A stretch of 64,000 nt of DNA from contig CALZFC010000105.1 of NCBI GenBank assembly GCA_945643635.1, positions 426,001-490,000 on the forward strand, given 5' to 3'. Source of the stretch: Allodiplogaster sudhausi (taxonomy: Eukaryota > Nematoda > Chromadorea > Rhabditida > Diplogasteridae). Shown in pieces: positions 44,771 through 57,671 of this stretch. How positions within the stretch are numbered: the first letter of the stretch is position 1; each line of letters begins with the position of its first letter. Below the pieces are notes generated by a model. That model was given only the letters and a program-made list of their open reading frames with translations, was not told where the DNA came from and made no database searches. The translations under genes and the position numbers were made by a program.

Positions 44771-47087
44771 CGTCTGTCTCTGTCTGTCTCTGTTTCTCTC
44801 TCCCCCTCCCCCTCTTTCTCTCTCTCACTTTCTCCCTGTCTTTGCAGTGACCAGTGAGAAGTTGGAGTCGCAGAAGGAATTCCCGTGTTACTCCCTCTCG
44901 CGTGACAACTACACTTGCAGTGCCTGCATCCAGTTTCACGACTCTTGTGCTTGGTGCAACCATCCTGTACGTTCTCATTCTCTTTCATTTAAGACCATTA
45001 TTCGTGTATTAAGTTTTTTACGCAATCCTAACTTAATTTGACTAAAGTTGCGCACTTTTTTCTGTTATGTAGAGAAAATTTTATTAATATACGAATCTCT
45101 CTCTCTTTCCTTCTCTCTCTCTCTCTCTCTCTCTCTCTGTCATTTGAAGAATTCTGTTATATTGTTTTGCATGTAGTTCCCAAATGTTACCAGCGCTCTC
45201 TAATTATAATTCCTGTAATTGCGCTTGCAGGATTTCGATGCGAAGAAACAATTCGCGCGCTGTGACAACCTGGCCCGTCTACTTGAGCACGGATGCCCTG
45301 AGGATCACATCGAGAATCCAGAGACAACCGTGGAAGTGAATAGGGATCAACCCCTCTCCGACCACCGCAAGGATGTAACTGAACAGGAAGCTATCCAACT
45401 CAAACCACAAGTCATCGACATCGAGATCAGGCCGAGTCAGTAGCTTCTTTTTTTACAGTTATTTCAATTTCTTTCGTACAAATTGGGACCCGTTGAAATT
45501 ACTATGAAAATTGGTATGTTTGTGCTTGGGTAGATTGTGTGATAGGTGGTTGTGATTGGAGAGTCTCGCGTCCGCTTCAACGTGACATACAAACAAGCGG
45601 TGGACTACCCGGTGGACTTGTACTACATGATGGATCTGTCTCTCTCGATGTCCGATGACAGAGACAAACTCTCACAGCTTGGCGATCTTCTTGGTTTCTT
45701 CCTTTCTATACGCCAGTCTATTTTATCTCGCAGCAACATCAAAATAGTATGCTTATTAAAAATCCGATGTGTAAATTTATGTGATAAACTGTTATCTTAA
45801 GCGGAGCGAATGCAGCAAATAACGAAGAACTTCCGATTGGGATTCGGCTCATTCATCGACAAGAAAGTTAGTCTGCTTCTCGTTCTTTCTCTTTTTTATT
45901 CCTCTTTGCATACACATGTTTTTTTTTATTAAAGAAACTTGTTGATTGGGAAGGGAGAATAGATAAATAGATCTGCCTTGGGAATGGAGAATCGATCTGC
46001 CCTCGTCTTAACTGACTTTTACAGTTCTGTCCTCTTGACAGGTGATGCCTTTTATCGATCCTCGCATTGAGAAGCAAATGTCTCCTTGTTATTCCCATCC
46101 CTGCCCTCCCCCCTACGGATTCAAACACCAGATGACTCTCACCACGAACACTGCCAAGTTTAAGAGCGAGGTTTCAATTATTCATTCTGTTCTACCTGGT
46201 GCTACTTCTTTGAATGAAATGATTGAAGATAGAATGGAATGATGATGGTTGAAGGTGGAGAAGGCGGAAATCTCTGGGAACTTAGACGCGCCAGAAGGTG
46301 GTTTCGATGCTCTCGTCCAGGCTCTGATGTGCAATGTTTGTTCTTCTTTTATGTTCTCTTCAATGTCATTTTAGTTTGCTTCATTTATGTGTAGTGAGAA
46401 GAATCGAAATTACAATTATAACTATGTAAACATGTTTATGGTAGGGCGGGAGAACTTGCAACTTATACAAGTTCACCCGCGCTCGATTCTCTTCAAATCC
46501 AATCCATCGATTATTATTTATATTATACCCTTTCTTTTTTTTAGCAAACGGGATGGCGTGAAAGAGCCCGCAAGATGCTTGTTTTCTCCACCGATGCTGG
46601 ATTTCATTTTGCAGGAGATGGAAGGGTATCTTTTATTTGTATACCTTATTCTTTTGCACAAATTTATATCTCATAGAATTTTTGATAAAGCGCTTTATTG
46701 AAACCCTATTTATTCCTTAACTATCTTGCCTTACCCTTCATTCCTCTTAGAATGGAGCCTTTCTCCTTTTCTCGCTCTCTTTCTCTCTCTCTCTCTCTCT
46801 CTCCCTCTCTCTCTCTCTCTCTCCCTCTCTCTCTCTCTCTTTCTTCCTATATCTCGCCCCGCTTTTTCAGTTAGCTGGAATCATCGACCCGAATGACGGT
46901 CTTTGCCACTTGGATGGAGAAGGCTACTATTCGGAGACTACGAAGCGTGATTACCCTTCCATTTCTCTCCTTCATAAGATCATCAAGGACCGCAAGGCCA
47001 ACATCATTTTTGCCGTCACTAAGGAGCACCAGGACCTGTACGGGCAGGTACTCAAGGAGGATATCCTCTCTCCTTCTCTCTCTTTCT

Positions 47088-47122
<35 letters not shown>

Positions 47123-48753
47123 CGATTTCTTCCATTTTCTAGCTGAGCAATGCTCTACCGGATGTGTCATCGTCCGTTGGAGTGCTGGCGAATGATTCGC
47201 GTAACGTAGTGGAATTGATAGCGAATGAGTATCTGAAGATAGCGGAGAAGATCATCATGGTGGACAATGCAAATGCCTCGGATGGGCTCACTCTCACCTA
47301 TCGCAGCAAGTGTCTCAAGTAAGGCCGCGTCCCTTTCCTTTCTCTTACTGCCTTATATCTACTCATCATTGTTTCTCTCATTCTTTTCTTCGGCAATTTC
47401 CAATCATCCTTGATTGATTTTATTTGTGCAGCAAAGATGGAGAGCTTCAAGATACAAACACTTGCGATGGAATTCACGTTGGAGACGATGTGAATTTCGA
47501 GGTTTCTCTTTTCACTTTTTTTCATCTAGATAAAAATTGGTTCCTATGCGGCCAATAAGGTAACTCTGGAAGCGACTCACTGTGTGGATAAGAGAGACTT
47601 TGTCATCCGGGTCGGTCCCTCCGGTCTCAACGATGCACTCATCCTCAATGTCCACGTTCTCTGTGATTGTGACTGCGAGCGAGAGGTTGGTTAGAATAGA
47701 GGGAGGAGAGATACCTAGAGAAAGAGAGAGAGAGAGGGGAAGAGAGGGAGAGCAGACTTACAGTGCTGAACAAGGTCGGTGCATGCACTGTGTTGAACTC
47801 CCCCGGCCTACCCAAAAACTTGCTGAACCCCCCCCCCCCCCGGCCTGCTCAGAAAAATGTTATTATTTTATTTATTTTTTTTTTGCTTGTAAAACGGCAT
47901 TTTCTCCAAATAAATGTGATTTATGACCGAAAAAAGGAATTTTTTTTATTATTTTGACCTGGAGTCATGCACTGGACCTTGTTCAGCACTGGATACGTAG
48001 AGAAAGAGAGAGAAGACAAAGGATAGATATGGTTGAGGATCGCATCGTGCACCGCTCGGAGATGTGCCACGGAGGGGACTTGGTGTGTGGAGTGTGTCGC
48101 TGTGTCGGAGGGAACGTCGGCCGCTTCTGCGAATGCAACCGACCCGGAATGAGCACGGCTGCTCTGAACGAGAAGTGCAAGAGGTGAAGCAGTTGTTTAC
48201 TTCTTGCCATCTTCTCTTCATTCTTTGCAACAGAACGAACGAGTCTGCGATCTGCGAGGGCCGCGGAATCTGCAACTGCGGGCGGTGCGAGTGCATTCAG
48301 AGATCGGTTCGCCTCTCTTTCTTCTCTAATCGCTTTCTCTTTTACCTTTCTATCTTTTTATTCCTCTTCTGAAAATGACTGATTGCAGAACCCCGAGGAG
48401 CAGATCTCAGGCGAGTTCTGTGAATGCGATAACTTCAACTGCCCCCGCCATGACCGTAAGATCTGCGCCAATCATGGCGAGTGCAACTGCGGAAAGTGCA
48501 CATGCAAGCCGGGCTGGACTGGTAAGGGGGGGGATGAGGAAAAGGGGGGATGTGACTGGACCGAATGTGCTTGAGGCCGCGCCTGCGAGTGCCCCATCAG
48601 CACGGACTCGTGCATCTCTTCGAATGGCAAGATCTGCAATGGCAAAGGGGAGTGCATCTGCGGCCGCTGCCGCTGTTTCGACGGCCCGGAGGGAAGACGC
48701 TTCTCAGGGCCAAAATGCGAGTTGTGCCCGGTCAGACATTCACTCCTCCCTCT

Positions 48754-48801
<48 letters not shown>

Positions 48802-49218
48802 CCTCAATAATCGCCTTGCACCATAGACCTGCCCTACGAAGTGCATCGAATACAAGCCATGCGTGATGTGTCAGATGTGGGAGACCGGCCCGTACAACGA
48901 AACGAAGTGTGCAGACTGTCCATTCAAAGTGATCCCCGTGGATGAGCTTCCAGGTCCGTTCTCTTCCCCCCCCCCTCCTCCTCCTTCCTATTCCTTCCTT
49001 CTTTCAGTCGTAAACGACACGACCGCCTGTCAATTTGTTGACCCCGCCGACGACTGCACTTTCTACTATCTCTACTACTACGATGATGTCAAGGAAAACG
49101 CCACCGTCTGGGTCCGTCGACACAAAGGTTTGATGTTGCTCTGAACTGGAGAGGGTGATAGACGAAAAAGATGGAGGAGAGACTAATAGAGAGAGAGAGT
49201 GAGTGAGTGAGAGTGCGA

Positions 49219-49256
<38 letters not shown>

Positions 49257-49650
49257 AAGAGAGGTGACTAGGTCGTGAGCGGGGAAAGGAGGCTGTTATT
49301 GTGTGCAGACTGCCCGCCTCCTGTTCCCGTGCTGGCCATTGTGTTGGGAGTGATCGCGGGAATCGTGATCCTTGGAATTCTGCTGCTTCTTGTATGGAAA
49401 CTCCTTACGATTCTTCATGATCGTGCTGAGTATGCGAAGTTCAACAACGAAAGACTCATGGCCAAGTGGGACACGGTCAGGAATCCTCCTTCGTTCAATT
49501 TGCTTCACAGGAAATGCTTCGGTCATTTTCGGACTCGGATCATTTTCTCTCTCGTGAATCTGATCCAGTCCATTGCAGAATGAGAACCCGATCTACAAAC
49601 AGGCCACAACAACTTTCCGCAATCCGGTGTATGCCGGAACGAAGTCTTGA
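44514..49650 (+). CDS. ITGB: integrin beta subunit
   Basis: Twenty exons, about 836 residues: 44514-44619, 44848-44966, 45231-about 45439, 45546-45693, 45802-45866, 46042-46170, 46255-46335, 46545-46625, 46871-47047, 47143-47318, 47432-47501, 47530-47685, 48038-48183, 48234-48306, 48389-48521, 48576-48730, 48827-48953, 49008-49127, 49309-49475, 49579-49650. Order: signal peptide ([13 protein letters not shown]), PSI domain ([14 protein letters not shown]), I-like domain with [14 protein letters not shown] and [13 protein letters not shown], hybrid domain, four Cys-rich I-EGF repeats (FCECDNFNC), TM helix [18 protein letters not shown], and cytoplasmic [12 protein letters not shown] with NPIY and NPVY talin/PTB motifs. 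It pairs with an alpha subunit for matrix adhesion. The exon 3/4 junction does not close in frame with canonical sites. Confidence 0.95.
47761..47991. mobile_element. small MITE in integrin intron, Tc1/mariner-like ends
   Basis: 231-bp element with inverted ends CAGTGCTGAACAAGGTC, preceded on the left by TTA (Tc1 elements often begin TA-CAGTGCTGGACAA). It has a poly-C run of 14 and T-rich sequence inside, and no coding. Related fragments lie at 60986-61060 and 63795-63930. The right flank lacks a matching TA. Confidence 0.7.
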
Positions 49651-50191
49651 GACTGCCTTGATTTGAGTCTGTCAAAATTGCCTCTTCTCTCCGAATGTTG
49701 TCAGAATCAAAGAAAATCTTAATGTTCTCAATGTCCAATGCTTTCAAAATCTAACTATTGTAGTTTCTTTCTACTTAATCGCCTACCTGCTCAGCCCTGC
49801 CTTCTTTCACTCCTTTTACCGTTGCCTCCTTGTCATACTTCACATGAAATGATTGCGCATAATTTCTGTAAAATATAGCTCGCGTATTTCGTATTCGCTT
49901 TATCCAATTTGTGCCATTGCATTCTGACTTTTTCCAATTTATGAAGTAGAATTTAACGATAATGAATTGTTTCTTGAAGTCTTATCAAGATGTGCTTATG
50001 AAGCTAAAGAAATGAGTTATGGTGCCAAGGTGTTTCCTAAGAGCTTTCAACCTAATAGTTTATCATTAATTTCTCTAGAAATTCAGGCAACTAATTAATG
50101 AAATGCAATTTAATAAAATTGGTCATCGTCATTGTTTTCCAACCAAGACATCAAAGAGGGCGTTTAAAGGATCGCGAGCAGTACTCTTATT
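49651..50191. other. gap between integrin beta and TMUB-like gene
   Basis: AT-rich, no coding detected. It should hold the integrin 3' UTR (AATAAA-like at about 50111-50118) and the TMUB-like 5' region. Confidence 0.5.
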
Positions 50192-52244
50192 ATGAATACT
50201 GACATGACCAGTGAGACTCTCTGTGAGAGACGCGAGATTCCGTGCAATCTTGACGTGAAAGCGGCATGGTCGATTTCAGTTCTGTTGCTATCGAGGTTGG
50301 TTTCTATTTTTGTGCTTTCATACGTTGCATAGGTTCGTGGCTTGCAGGAGCAGGGTCTTTTTGATTTGGGTAGAGATATCTATTATGATTCCCTGTTGAG
50401 GTTCTATGGCTGCTTGGGACTGCAGCAGCCGCAGTGATCGGAGTGCTTGCATGGAAGGTCACTAGTCGACTCCCCCTCGACTACGAAATGTTTATTGTTG
50501 AGACGCAGACCGGAGACGGACGAAGAGTCATTCAAGTATAGCTTCTCTCTCTCTCATTCTCTCTCTCATTCTCTCTCTCTCTTTCTCTCTCTCTCATATC
50601 CTTGCTTGAGGTTGCGCAGCTTGGCTACGAAGAGCGCGGTATGGCGGGTACTGACTTGCTGCCTCGTCTGGCTGCTTCGCGCGTGCTGCCATGGGTGGAT
50701 GACCTCTCCATTGTGATCCAGTCCCCCTCCACAATTCTCGAGACGGGGCCTGGCTTTTCCACCACTCGGTGAGTTGTCTCTCTTAATCCTCATTGCTTCT
50801 CTCTTCATTGTTAGTTCTGACGGCGGAGTGGAAGGGATGAGTGGGATGCGAGTGTGGCAGATGGAAGTAGAAGGACTGCCACTCTCTCCCGCTCACAACT
50901 CCAGCATTGCGGCCGCTGCTGCCATCGCCATCTCCCATGGACGGTCCGTCGCTCTCTCTCTCTCTCTCTCACACACTCTTTTCTCTTCCTTCTCTCCCTC
51001 TCCCTCTCTCTGTCTCTCTTCATATCCTAAGGTCTAGTTTGGTGTAATGAATTGTGTTTGAGGACGTCCCTCCTGACCTCTTCTGGAGCAACCCTCCGTC
51101 TGCGGGAAGTTGCTCCTGCCGTTTCTGCGGTTGCCGAGGCAATTTCCCCTTCTCTCCCTGCATCTTCCTTGGATTCTTCTCACATTTACACAGTTTCAGG
51201 TGCGCCGCCCTCAGCTTTAATTTTTTTCTGTTCTTTTATCAGGTACACGATTTAAAAAAAAAATGTGCTAAACCACAGGAGAAAGCGACGCCGGTGGTGT
51301 GAATAGGGAGTCATTCTCAACGAGGGAAGAAAGACCAGAGAGTGCATCGAATGGAGAGAGCGCGAGAGATGGAGCCGGCTTCCACTCTTCTGCTCCCTCC
51401 ACATCCGCACAGGAAGAAGAGAGGGTGCACAGTGACCCCGAGGACCAAATCTCCATTCGGTTTCTTTTTTCAAATTGTGTTGTGAGCGGGGGAAATATAA
51501 GAAAAATTTCTTCTCAGTTATCTTCAATACATGACATGCTATTTGTTCCTGTTTTAAAGTCTGAAGTTCCTGGACGAGACCTGGCGAGAAGTGCGGGTCC
51601 GGCCGAGCACTTCAGTGGCTGAGCTTCGCCGCGCTTCCCTCGCCGACTTCCTTGCCGCCGGCCGCAGTCTCCGCTTCATCTTCGGGGGCCAAGTCCTCCG
51701 CGACGATGCTCTCCTTTGCGATGTCGGAGTAGCAGATGGCGGTGTTCTCCATGTCCTGGTCGGCCCTTCGACCCATCCCACGCCCCATCCATCTACCGTA
51801 CCCCCTGTCGAGAGTCACGGACAAGAAGGGCAAAATGGACAGGTTTGAAAACATTCCTGACCACGATTCACCTTGATGAGAGGCATGGAGTGGGGGTAAC
51901 TGTGATTGCTTAGGAAAGGGAGAATGTGGAGGAAGAATTGGCAGAGAGATGGGCCCAGACACGACAGTATCTCCATGCTCTTCTTCTGCTCTCTGCCGCT
52001 TTTGCTGACCATCTCGCAGGCAATTGGATGCTCCTCTCTCTCTCTCTCTCTCTCTCTCACCCTCTCTCTCTCCCACTCTGTCTTTCTCTTTCTCTCCTCT
52101 CTTTTCCTCGATCTCTACTAACCCAATCAAGATACGCTGTCTCGCTGGCTGAGTTGGCTCTCTGGAGATCGACTGGCCATAGCAGAGCAACCGAGCAACA
52201 CAGTCCAGACTATGCACCACTGGTGAGCCGTTTCTCCTTATTTG

Positions 52245-52297
<53 letters not shown>

Positions 52298-52561
52298 TTC
52301 TTTCTCTGTAGGCTCTCGACACTGAGTGCTCTCTGGTCGTCTGCCACCGGTTGGGAGTTGGCCGTATCTGCGTTCTCTCTTCTGCTGCCACTGATCCTCG
52401 GGAGTCAGCTGGCTCTGCTGTGGTGTTTGGCCTTCGTGTTCCCTCGCTTCTTCGACCGTCTCGCTCTCTCTCTCCTCTCTCTCATCTCTCTCGTCTTCCT
52501 CTACATTTACGCCATTCGCTTTCCCTTTCCCTTCATTCCCAATCGCATTCGCCGGCAATGA
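50192..52561 (+). CDS. transmembrane and ubiquitin-like domain protein (TMUB-like)
   Basis: Exons join in frame: 50192-50295, 50348-50369 (22-nt microexon), 50401-50535, 50620-50768, 50815-50943, 51063-51199, 51279-51459, 51560-51842, 51914-52019, then about 52132-52561. Features: N-terminal TM segment (VFLIWVLWLLGTAAAAVIGV), a novel 200-residue region, an acidic Ser-rich linker, a ubiquitin-like domain RLKFLDETWREVRVRPSTSV to LRFIFGGQVLRDDALLCDV, and C-terminal TM segments (SAFSLLLPLILGSQLALLW; SLISLVFLYIYAI). The ubiquitin-like fold followed by paired C-terminal TMs matches TMUB1/2, ER-membrane proteins tied to ERAD; the extra N-terminal TM plus spacer is longer than in vertebrates. One intron at 52020 appears to use a GC donor. 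Confidence 0.82.
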
Positions 52562-52677
52562 AGGGGATTTAATTTTATTCTCTGTCTATTTGCCTCATAT
52601 TCTTGTATTTCTTATATTATTGAAAATGCATAAAAATAAAGAGGATAAACCTGCTGTGATATTTAATATTGGAGTTT

Positions 52678-53068
52678 TCATGGAAGATCAGAGCTTTCAG
52701 GATATTCAGAAGGCCGAGGAAGTGTTGGTCGTTCGGAGTTGCTTCGGAGATCGTCGAAGAAACAGCGCTTCATGTTCTCGAAACGATCGTAGCAGGGGAT
52801 GTACGAGTAGTCCAGCTGGGTTATCCTGCAATCTCCAGTGGTGGCACCATCCAGAGAGAGAAAGAGGGAACCTGTCTGGTGTCTGGTCACAGAAAGTCAA
52901 GCACTTGGCTCCAGCCAGGGTTGTGCCCACTTGGTTGCGGACGCAGCACGGACGGTGGTCCCGGCCTTGCGCTGCGCAGAACTGCATCTCTGCCGCTGCT
53001 GCCAGCGGGCACTCGTCCACGCGGAGGTACATCGATTGAAGCTGAACACATGCAGATCAGCAAGAGAA

Positions 53069-53109
<41 letters not shown>

Positions 53110-53498
53110 TGAGAGTAGACTTACCGCATCGCGAGTGAGCTTGTTAAAGTTACACTTTGAAAGGCACGAGTCAGGGAGACGCCTCTCCTCGCAGCACGCA
53201 CGGAAGATTGAATTCGGGTTCTGTCGGAGAGAGCGAGTGAGAGAGGGCGAGGAATAAATAGGGGGAGAGAGAGAGTGTGGAGGGAAAGAGAGAGCGGGTG
53301 AGAAAAGGCGAGAAATAAAGAAGGAGGGAGAGAGTGGTGAGAAAGCGAGTGAGTGAGAGAGGGCGAGGAATAATAAGGGATGGAGAGGGAGAGAGAGTAA
53401 GATAAAGAGAATGCGAGTAAGAGAGGGCTAGGAATAAAGAGGCAGGGGAGAGTGAGAAAAAGCGAGCGAGTGAGAGAGGGCGAGGAATAAAGGGTGAC

Positions 53499-53549
<51 letters not shown>

Positions 53550-54213
53550 AGAAAAAGCGGTGAGAGAGGGCGAGAAATAAGAGAGAGGGAGGTGGAGAGA
53601 GAGAGAGAGAGAGTGGAGAGAAAGGGGGAGCGAGTAAGAGAGGACGATGAATAAAGAAGGAGTGAGAGAGAGTGGAGAAAAACAAAGAGCGAGTGAGAGA
53701 GGGCGAGGAATAAAGAGGGAGGGAGAGAGTGAAGAGAAGCCAGAGAGGTAGAGTTTGATGAATGAATGTTTGAGATATCATACAGTTGGAATGACGTCCT
53801 CAGAATTGTTGGATGGCCGGGTATTCTCATGTTCCTCTGCACTTTGAGGCGATTTCCGAAGGAGACCGAACACGTTTCTGCTTTCGGCAGTTCGCGTCGG
53901 CGGAGACGGAGAGGATTCCAGAAAGATGCCATTCTTCAAAGAAAAGAAAGATGGAGAGAGCGGAGGAAGTGATGACGAACGATCTTCCTGGTGAGCGACG
54001 AACGGGCTCGGTTGCGAGCGCAGCCGTAGGAGCCACAGGAGTAGCCAGGCTGACAGGACGAGGGAGTACAGGAGACAGCCGGAGGGGGGGAACAGCCTCC
54101 GCACGCTCCACTCGATAAACACTCAAGTACAAGAGATTACAGGATGATAAGGAGCGAGGACTCACTGCTTGGGTGGAGGGGAGCAGAGCGAGGGCGAGGA
54201 TGTAGAAGAGCAT
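52678..54213 (-). CDS. secreted cysteine-rich protein with DB-like module (paralogue 1)
   Basis: Exon 1 (54166-54213) is a signal peptide MLFYILALALLPSTQA. The next exon (about 54110-53985) gives a Cys-rich segment with CSPPPAVSCTPSSC, then QPGYSCGSYGCARNRARSS. Later exons give NPNSIFRACCEERRLPDSC and LSKCNFNKLTRDA (about 53222-53126), VDECPLAAAAEMQFCAAQG with DHRPCCVRNQVGTT and CLTFCDQTPD (about 53030-52895), and LDYSYIPCYDRFENMKRCFF, stop 52678. The FRACCEE..LPDSC and GRDHRPCC..CLxFCD spacing resembles the Pfam DB module, known mainly from nematodes; function unknown, probably extracellular. A 500-bp satellite fills one intron. The family call is from memory of the pattern. Confidence 0.72.
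53240..53755 (-). repeat. GA-rich minisatellite in DB-module gene 1 intron
   Basis: About eight imperfect units of roughly 60-70 bp, each containing GTGAGAGAGGGCGAGGAATAAA followed by GGGAGGGAGAGAGTG. On the gene's sense strand it is CT-rich. Confidence 0.88.
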
Positions 54214-54924
54214 GGGAAGCAGTGAATGAGGAGTTGCCAATGGAGTCCTCCTCTTCTCTCAAGTACTGCTACTCTGTAATTGCACAACTATCCTCTATAA
54301 TGGCTTCTGCGATTTTAGCGGATATTCCTTCAGCATCTCTCTCAAATGTTCTCTTCTCTTCTTCACTTTTTCTCTTGCTCTGTTTCTTCTGCATCTCCAT
54401 CACTCTTGCACTTTCCTCCAACTCGGACCAGTCCTTCTAGTTTCCGAAGTAGTTTTGAAAGAATCCAAATTTTCCAGGCAGAAGCCCGCCTCAATCTGAA
54501 TTTATTCATACGAATTCATACTATGAGATTTCTACGGATGGATTTCATCACTACGAAAGGATAAACAATTGGAAATAGAACGGATTGACAGGAAAGAAGA
54601 GACTATGGTAATTCTGCCATTCTCCTCTCGTCCACGCCGTACTCTTCACAAACTAGACAAGGATGCCCCCCACCCCATCCGATCAACCACCAAAAACACA
54701 ACTTGATATATTCTCTCTCTTACTTCCTCACCTGTCCTAGTCTCTCCACATCTGTTATGGCCAACCCCTTCTCCGTCAGTCCCTTTTTCACATTGTTGCC
54801 ATCTCTTCTTATGAGTCTCAATTAGCATTTTATTCAACCTACATACATACTTTTATGAAAGGGCCATCCATATGCGGAGCTATTAATTTTTTAACGATGA
54901 GGAGTTGGGCAGAGCATGAAAACT
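54214..54924. other. gap between the two DB-module genes
   Basis: No recognisable coding sequence. Probably the 3' UTR of paralogue 2 and promoter of paralogue 1. Confidence 0.5.
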
Positions 54925-55189
54925 GTCAGGACGAAGCGAGAGAGTGGGAAAGGGAGGAGAGGGCGGACTCGCGGACCCCTTCGAAGAAACAACTCTTCAT
55001 CTCCTCAAACCGCTCTTGGCAAGGAGCATACGATAGATCCAGTGGAATGTATCTGTAGAGAGTACAGAGCTGAGAGGTTAGAGATAGCGCGGGAAAGACA
55101 GAAAGGATAAAAGAGATTGGAAGAGAGAGGGAGAGGAAGAGAGGGAGAGAGAAAGGAAGAGAGGGAGAGAGAAGGGACGAGAGAGGGGA

Positions 55190-55240
<51 letters not shown>

Positions 55241-55276
55241 AGGAGGGATCTGAGAAAGGAAGGGAGAAAGAGTGGA

Positions 55277-55321
<45 letters not shown>

Positions 55322-55604
55322 CCTATCGGGTCTCTGGTCGCATAGTCGGAGGCACCTCTCCCCTGCCTGGGTGGTTCCAACCCCTCTTCGCGCACAGCAC
55401 TCCCGATGGTCTCTTCCTTGGGCAGCGCAGAAATGAAGCTCAGCTGCTGCTGATACGGGACACGCATCAAGGCGGAGATACATTGAGTGCAACTGAAAGA
55501 TGAAAGTGCAACAAAAGGGACAGAGAGACAAAGAGAGAGATCGAGAAAAAGAGAAAGACAAAGAGAGAGAGAAATAGGGAGAGAAGAGAGAAAGACAGAG
55601 AGAC

Positions 55605-55650
<46 letters not shown>

Positions 55651-56732
55651 GGAGAGAGGGAGAGAGAAGTTAAAAGGCAAGAGAAAAGAGAAAGTAGAGA
55701 CGACAGACTGAGAGGGAGAGAGAACATAAAAGGCAAGAGAAAAGAGATAGTAGAGACGAGAGACAGTGAGGGAGAGAGAAGTTAAAAGGCAAGAGAAAAG
55801 AGATACATAGTAGAGACGAGAGGCAGTGAGGGAGAGAGAAGATAAAAGGCAAGAGAAAAGAGAAAGTAAAGAATAGAGTAGAGAGGAGACTGCTCGTTGA
55901 GTGTATGTGTGGTGGGAGCACTTGGAGACGCACTCCCTCGGCAGTTCTCTCTCAGCGCAACATCTCGCGAATAAGAAGTTCGGATTCTGAAGAAGTGAAC
56001 AAGTGTTCCAAGCAAGGAATTCCTATAGCGAACCGTAAGCTGAGAGGTCGTCAAATTCGCCCGTTTCATTGCATTGCTCCAGAGTTCCAAGCCGTCGATG
56101 ACTTCAGGAGCCTTCGCTGTCTGGAAAAGGCAGAGGGGGAATCGGAATCATCGAGAAAGAATGGCAACCAACGGCAGAGAAGGTCTTGGCCGAATGAACT
56201 TTGTAGCCGCTGCTGCACTTCCCACAGCAACAGCTTGAAGCTCCAGCTTGTTGGCACTAAGAGAGACGGATAACGGGAATGGCAGAGAGTACGGGATAGC
56301 GGAGAGAGAGAGAGGAGAGAAAGAGAGGACAGAAAGAGAGGACGAGAGAGAGAGAGACTGAGAGAGGAGAGAGCGAGAGAGAAGAGAAAGACAGGGGGAG
56401 AGGGATAGAGAGAAGGAGAGGGGGAGATCTCTCCATCAGAGAGAGGGAGAGAGAGAGAGAGAGACGATTGGGAGAGCGAGAGACGATAGGGAGAGCGAGA
56501 GGGGAGAGAGATGTATGAGATATATTATATGAGAAAGATTTATGAGAGATCTGTAAGAAAGGGCAAGTTTTGAGAAATAAAAAGAGGGAATAACTAAAAA
56601 AATATAAAAATAAGTAGCATTAAATTGAATTAAGTCGAGAAGTTCTTTGTGATAGAGAATGGATGGCAAAAGGTGGCATACCCCCCGTGCAGCGAGGGGG
56701 AGGAGAACGAGGAGAAGAAGGCGCAGGTGCAT
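54925..56732 (-). CDS. secreted cysteine-rich protein with DB-like module (paralogue 2)
   Basis: Start ATG 56732, signal peptide MHLRLLLLVLLPLAARG. Next Cys-rich exon (about 56255-56090) reads CQQAGASSCCCGKCSSGYKV, then QNPNFLFARCCAERELPREC and VSKCSHHTYTQRA (about 55990-55885), then LDACPVSAAAELHFCAAQG with DHRECCARRGVGTT and CLRLCDQRPD (about 55495-55320), then a last exon with SYAPCQERFEEMKSCFFEG, stop 54925. Same exon order and Cys pattern as the gene 0.7 kb downstream, so they are tandem duplicates, but they differ at many residues and in the second exon. Introns carry long CT tracts on the sense strand. Confidence 0.72.
55670..55880 (-). repeat. GA-rich tandem repeat with about 58-bp unit
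   Basis: Four copies of a unit containing TAAAAGGCAAGAGAAAAGAGA and GTAGAGACGAGAG in an intron of DB-module gene 2. Confidence 0.88.
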
Positions 56733-57220
56733 CTCATCCACTGGCTTGCTCAGCACGGAGCCTCCTTTTATCCTCCCGACTTCGGCCTCTTCCCACTCTG
56801 TTAATTAGTCCATCCAGATCCAGTACATGCCTTTTTCCATAGTATATATGAATCTTTTTGTTACACATAATGACTGCTCCAATCTCCACATTTACATTGA
56901 GAGATCGAGCTCTCTCTTGTGACACAAGATGGAGAAAGAGTGAACAACGAAGAGAACGAGTGAGAGAGATAGAGAGAGAGAGATAGTGAGAGATAACGAG
57001 AGGGAAGAGAGAGAGAGCGAGAGAGAGAGACAGAGAAAGAGATAGCGAGAGAGAAGTAGAGAACGATTGAGAGAGAGACTGAGAAAGAGATAGCGAGAGG
57101 AAAAAGGGAGCGAGAGAGAGAGAGACTGAGAAAGAGATAGCGAGAGAGAAATAGAGCGAGTGTGAGAGAGAGAGACTGAGAAACAGATAGCCAGAAGGAA
57201 AAAGAGAGCAAGTGTGAGAG

Positions 57221-57258
<38 letters not shown>

Positions 57259-57322
57259 TGAGAAAGAGTTAGCGAGAGAGAAATAGAGAACGAGTGTGTC
57301 AGAGAGAGGTAAAGAGAGAGGT

Positions 57323-57365
<43 letters not shown>

Positions 57366-57620
57366 CTGAGAAAGAGATTGCGAGAGAGAAATGGAGAGCG
57401 AGTGAGAGAGACTGAGAAAGAGATAGCGAGAGAGAGAGAGAGAGAGAGAGAGATAGCGAGAGGGAAGAGAGAGCGAGAGAGAGACTGAGAAAGAGATAGC
57501 GAGAGAGAGAAGTAGAGAACGAGTGAGAGAGAGAGGGAACGAGAAAGAGATAGCGAGAGGGAAAAAGAGAGGGAGAGAGAGACTGAGAAAGAGATAGCGA
57601 GAGGAAAAAAAAAGAATGCG

Positions 57621-57671
<51 letters not shown>

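Noticed and set aside
51612..52391. 259-codon minus-strand frame opposite the TMUB-like gene
   Set aside because: Antisense shadow of well-supported exons and CT introns; contains ERER repeats and no domain.
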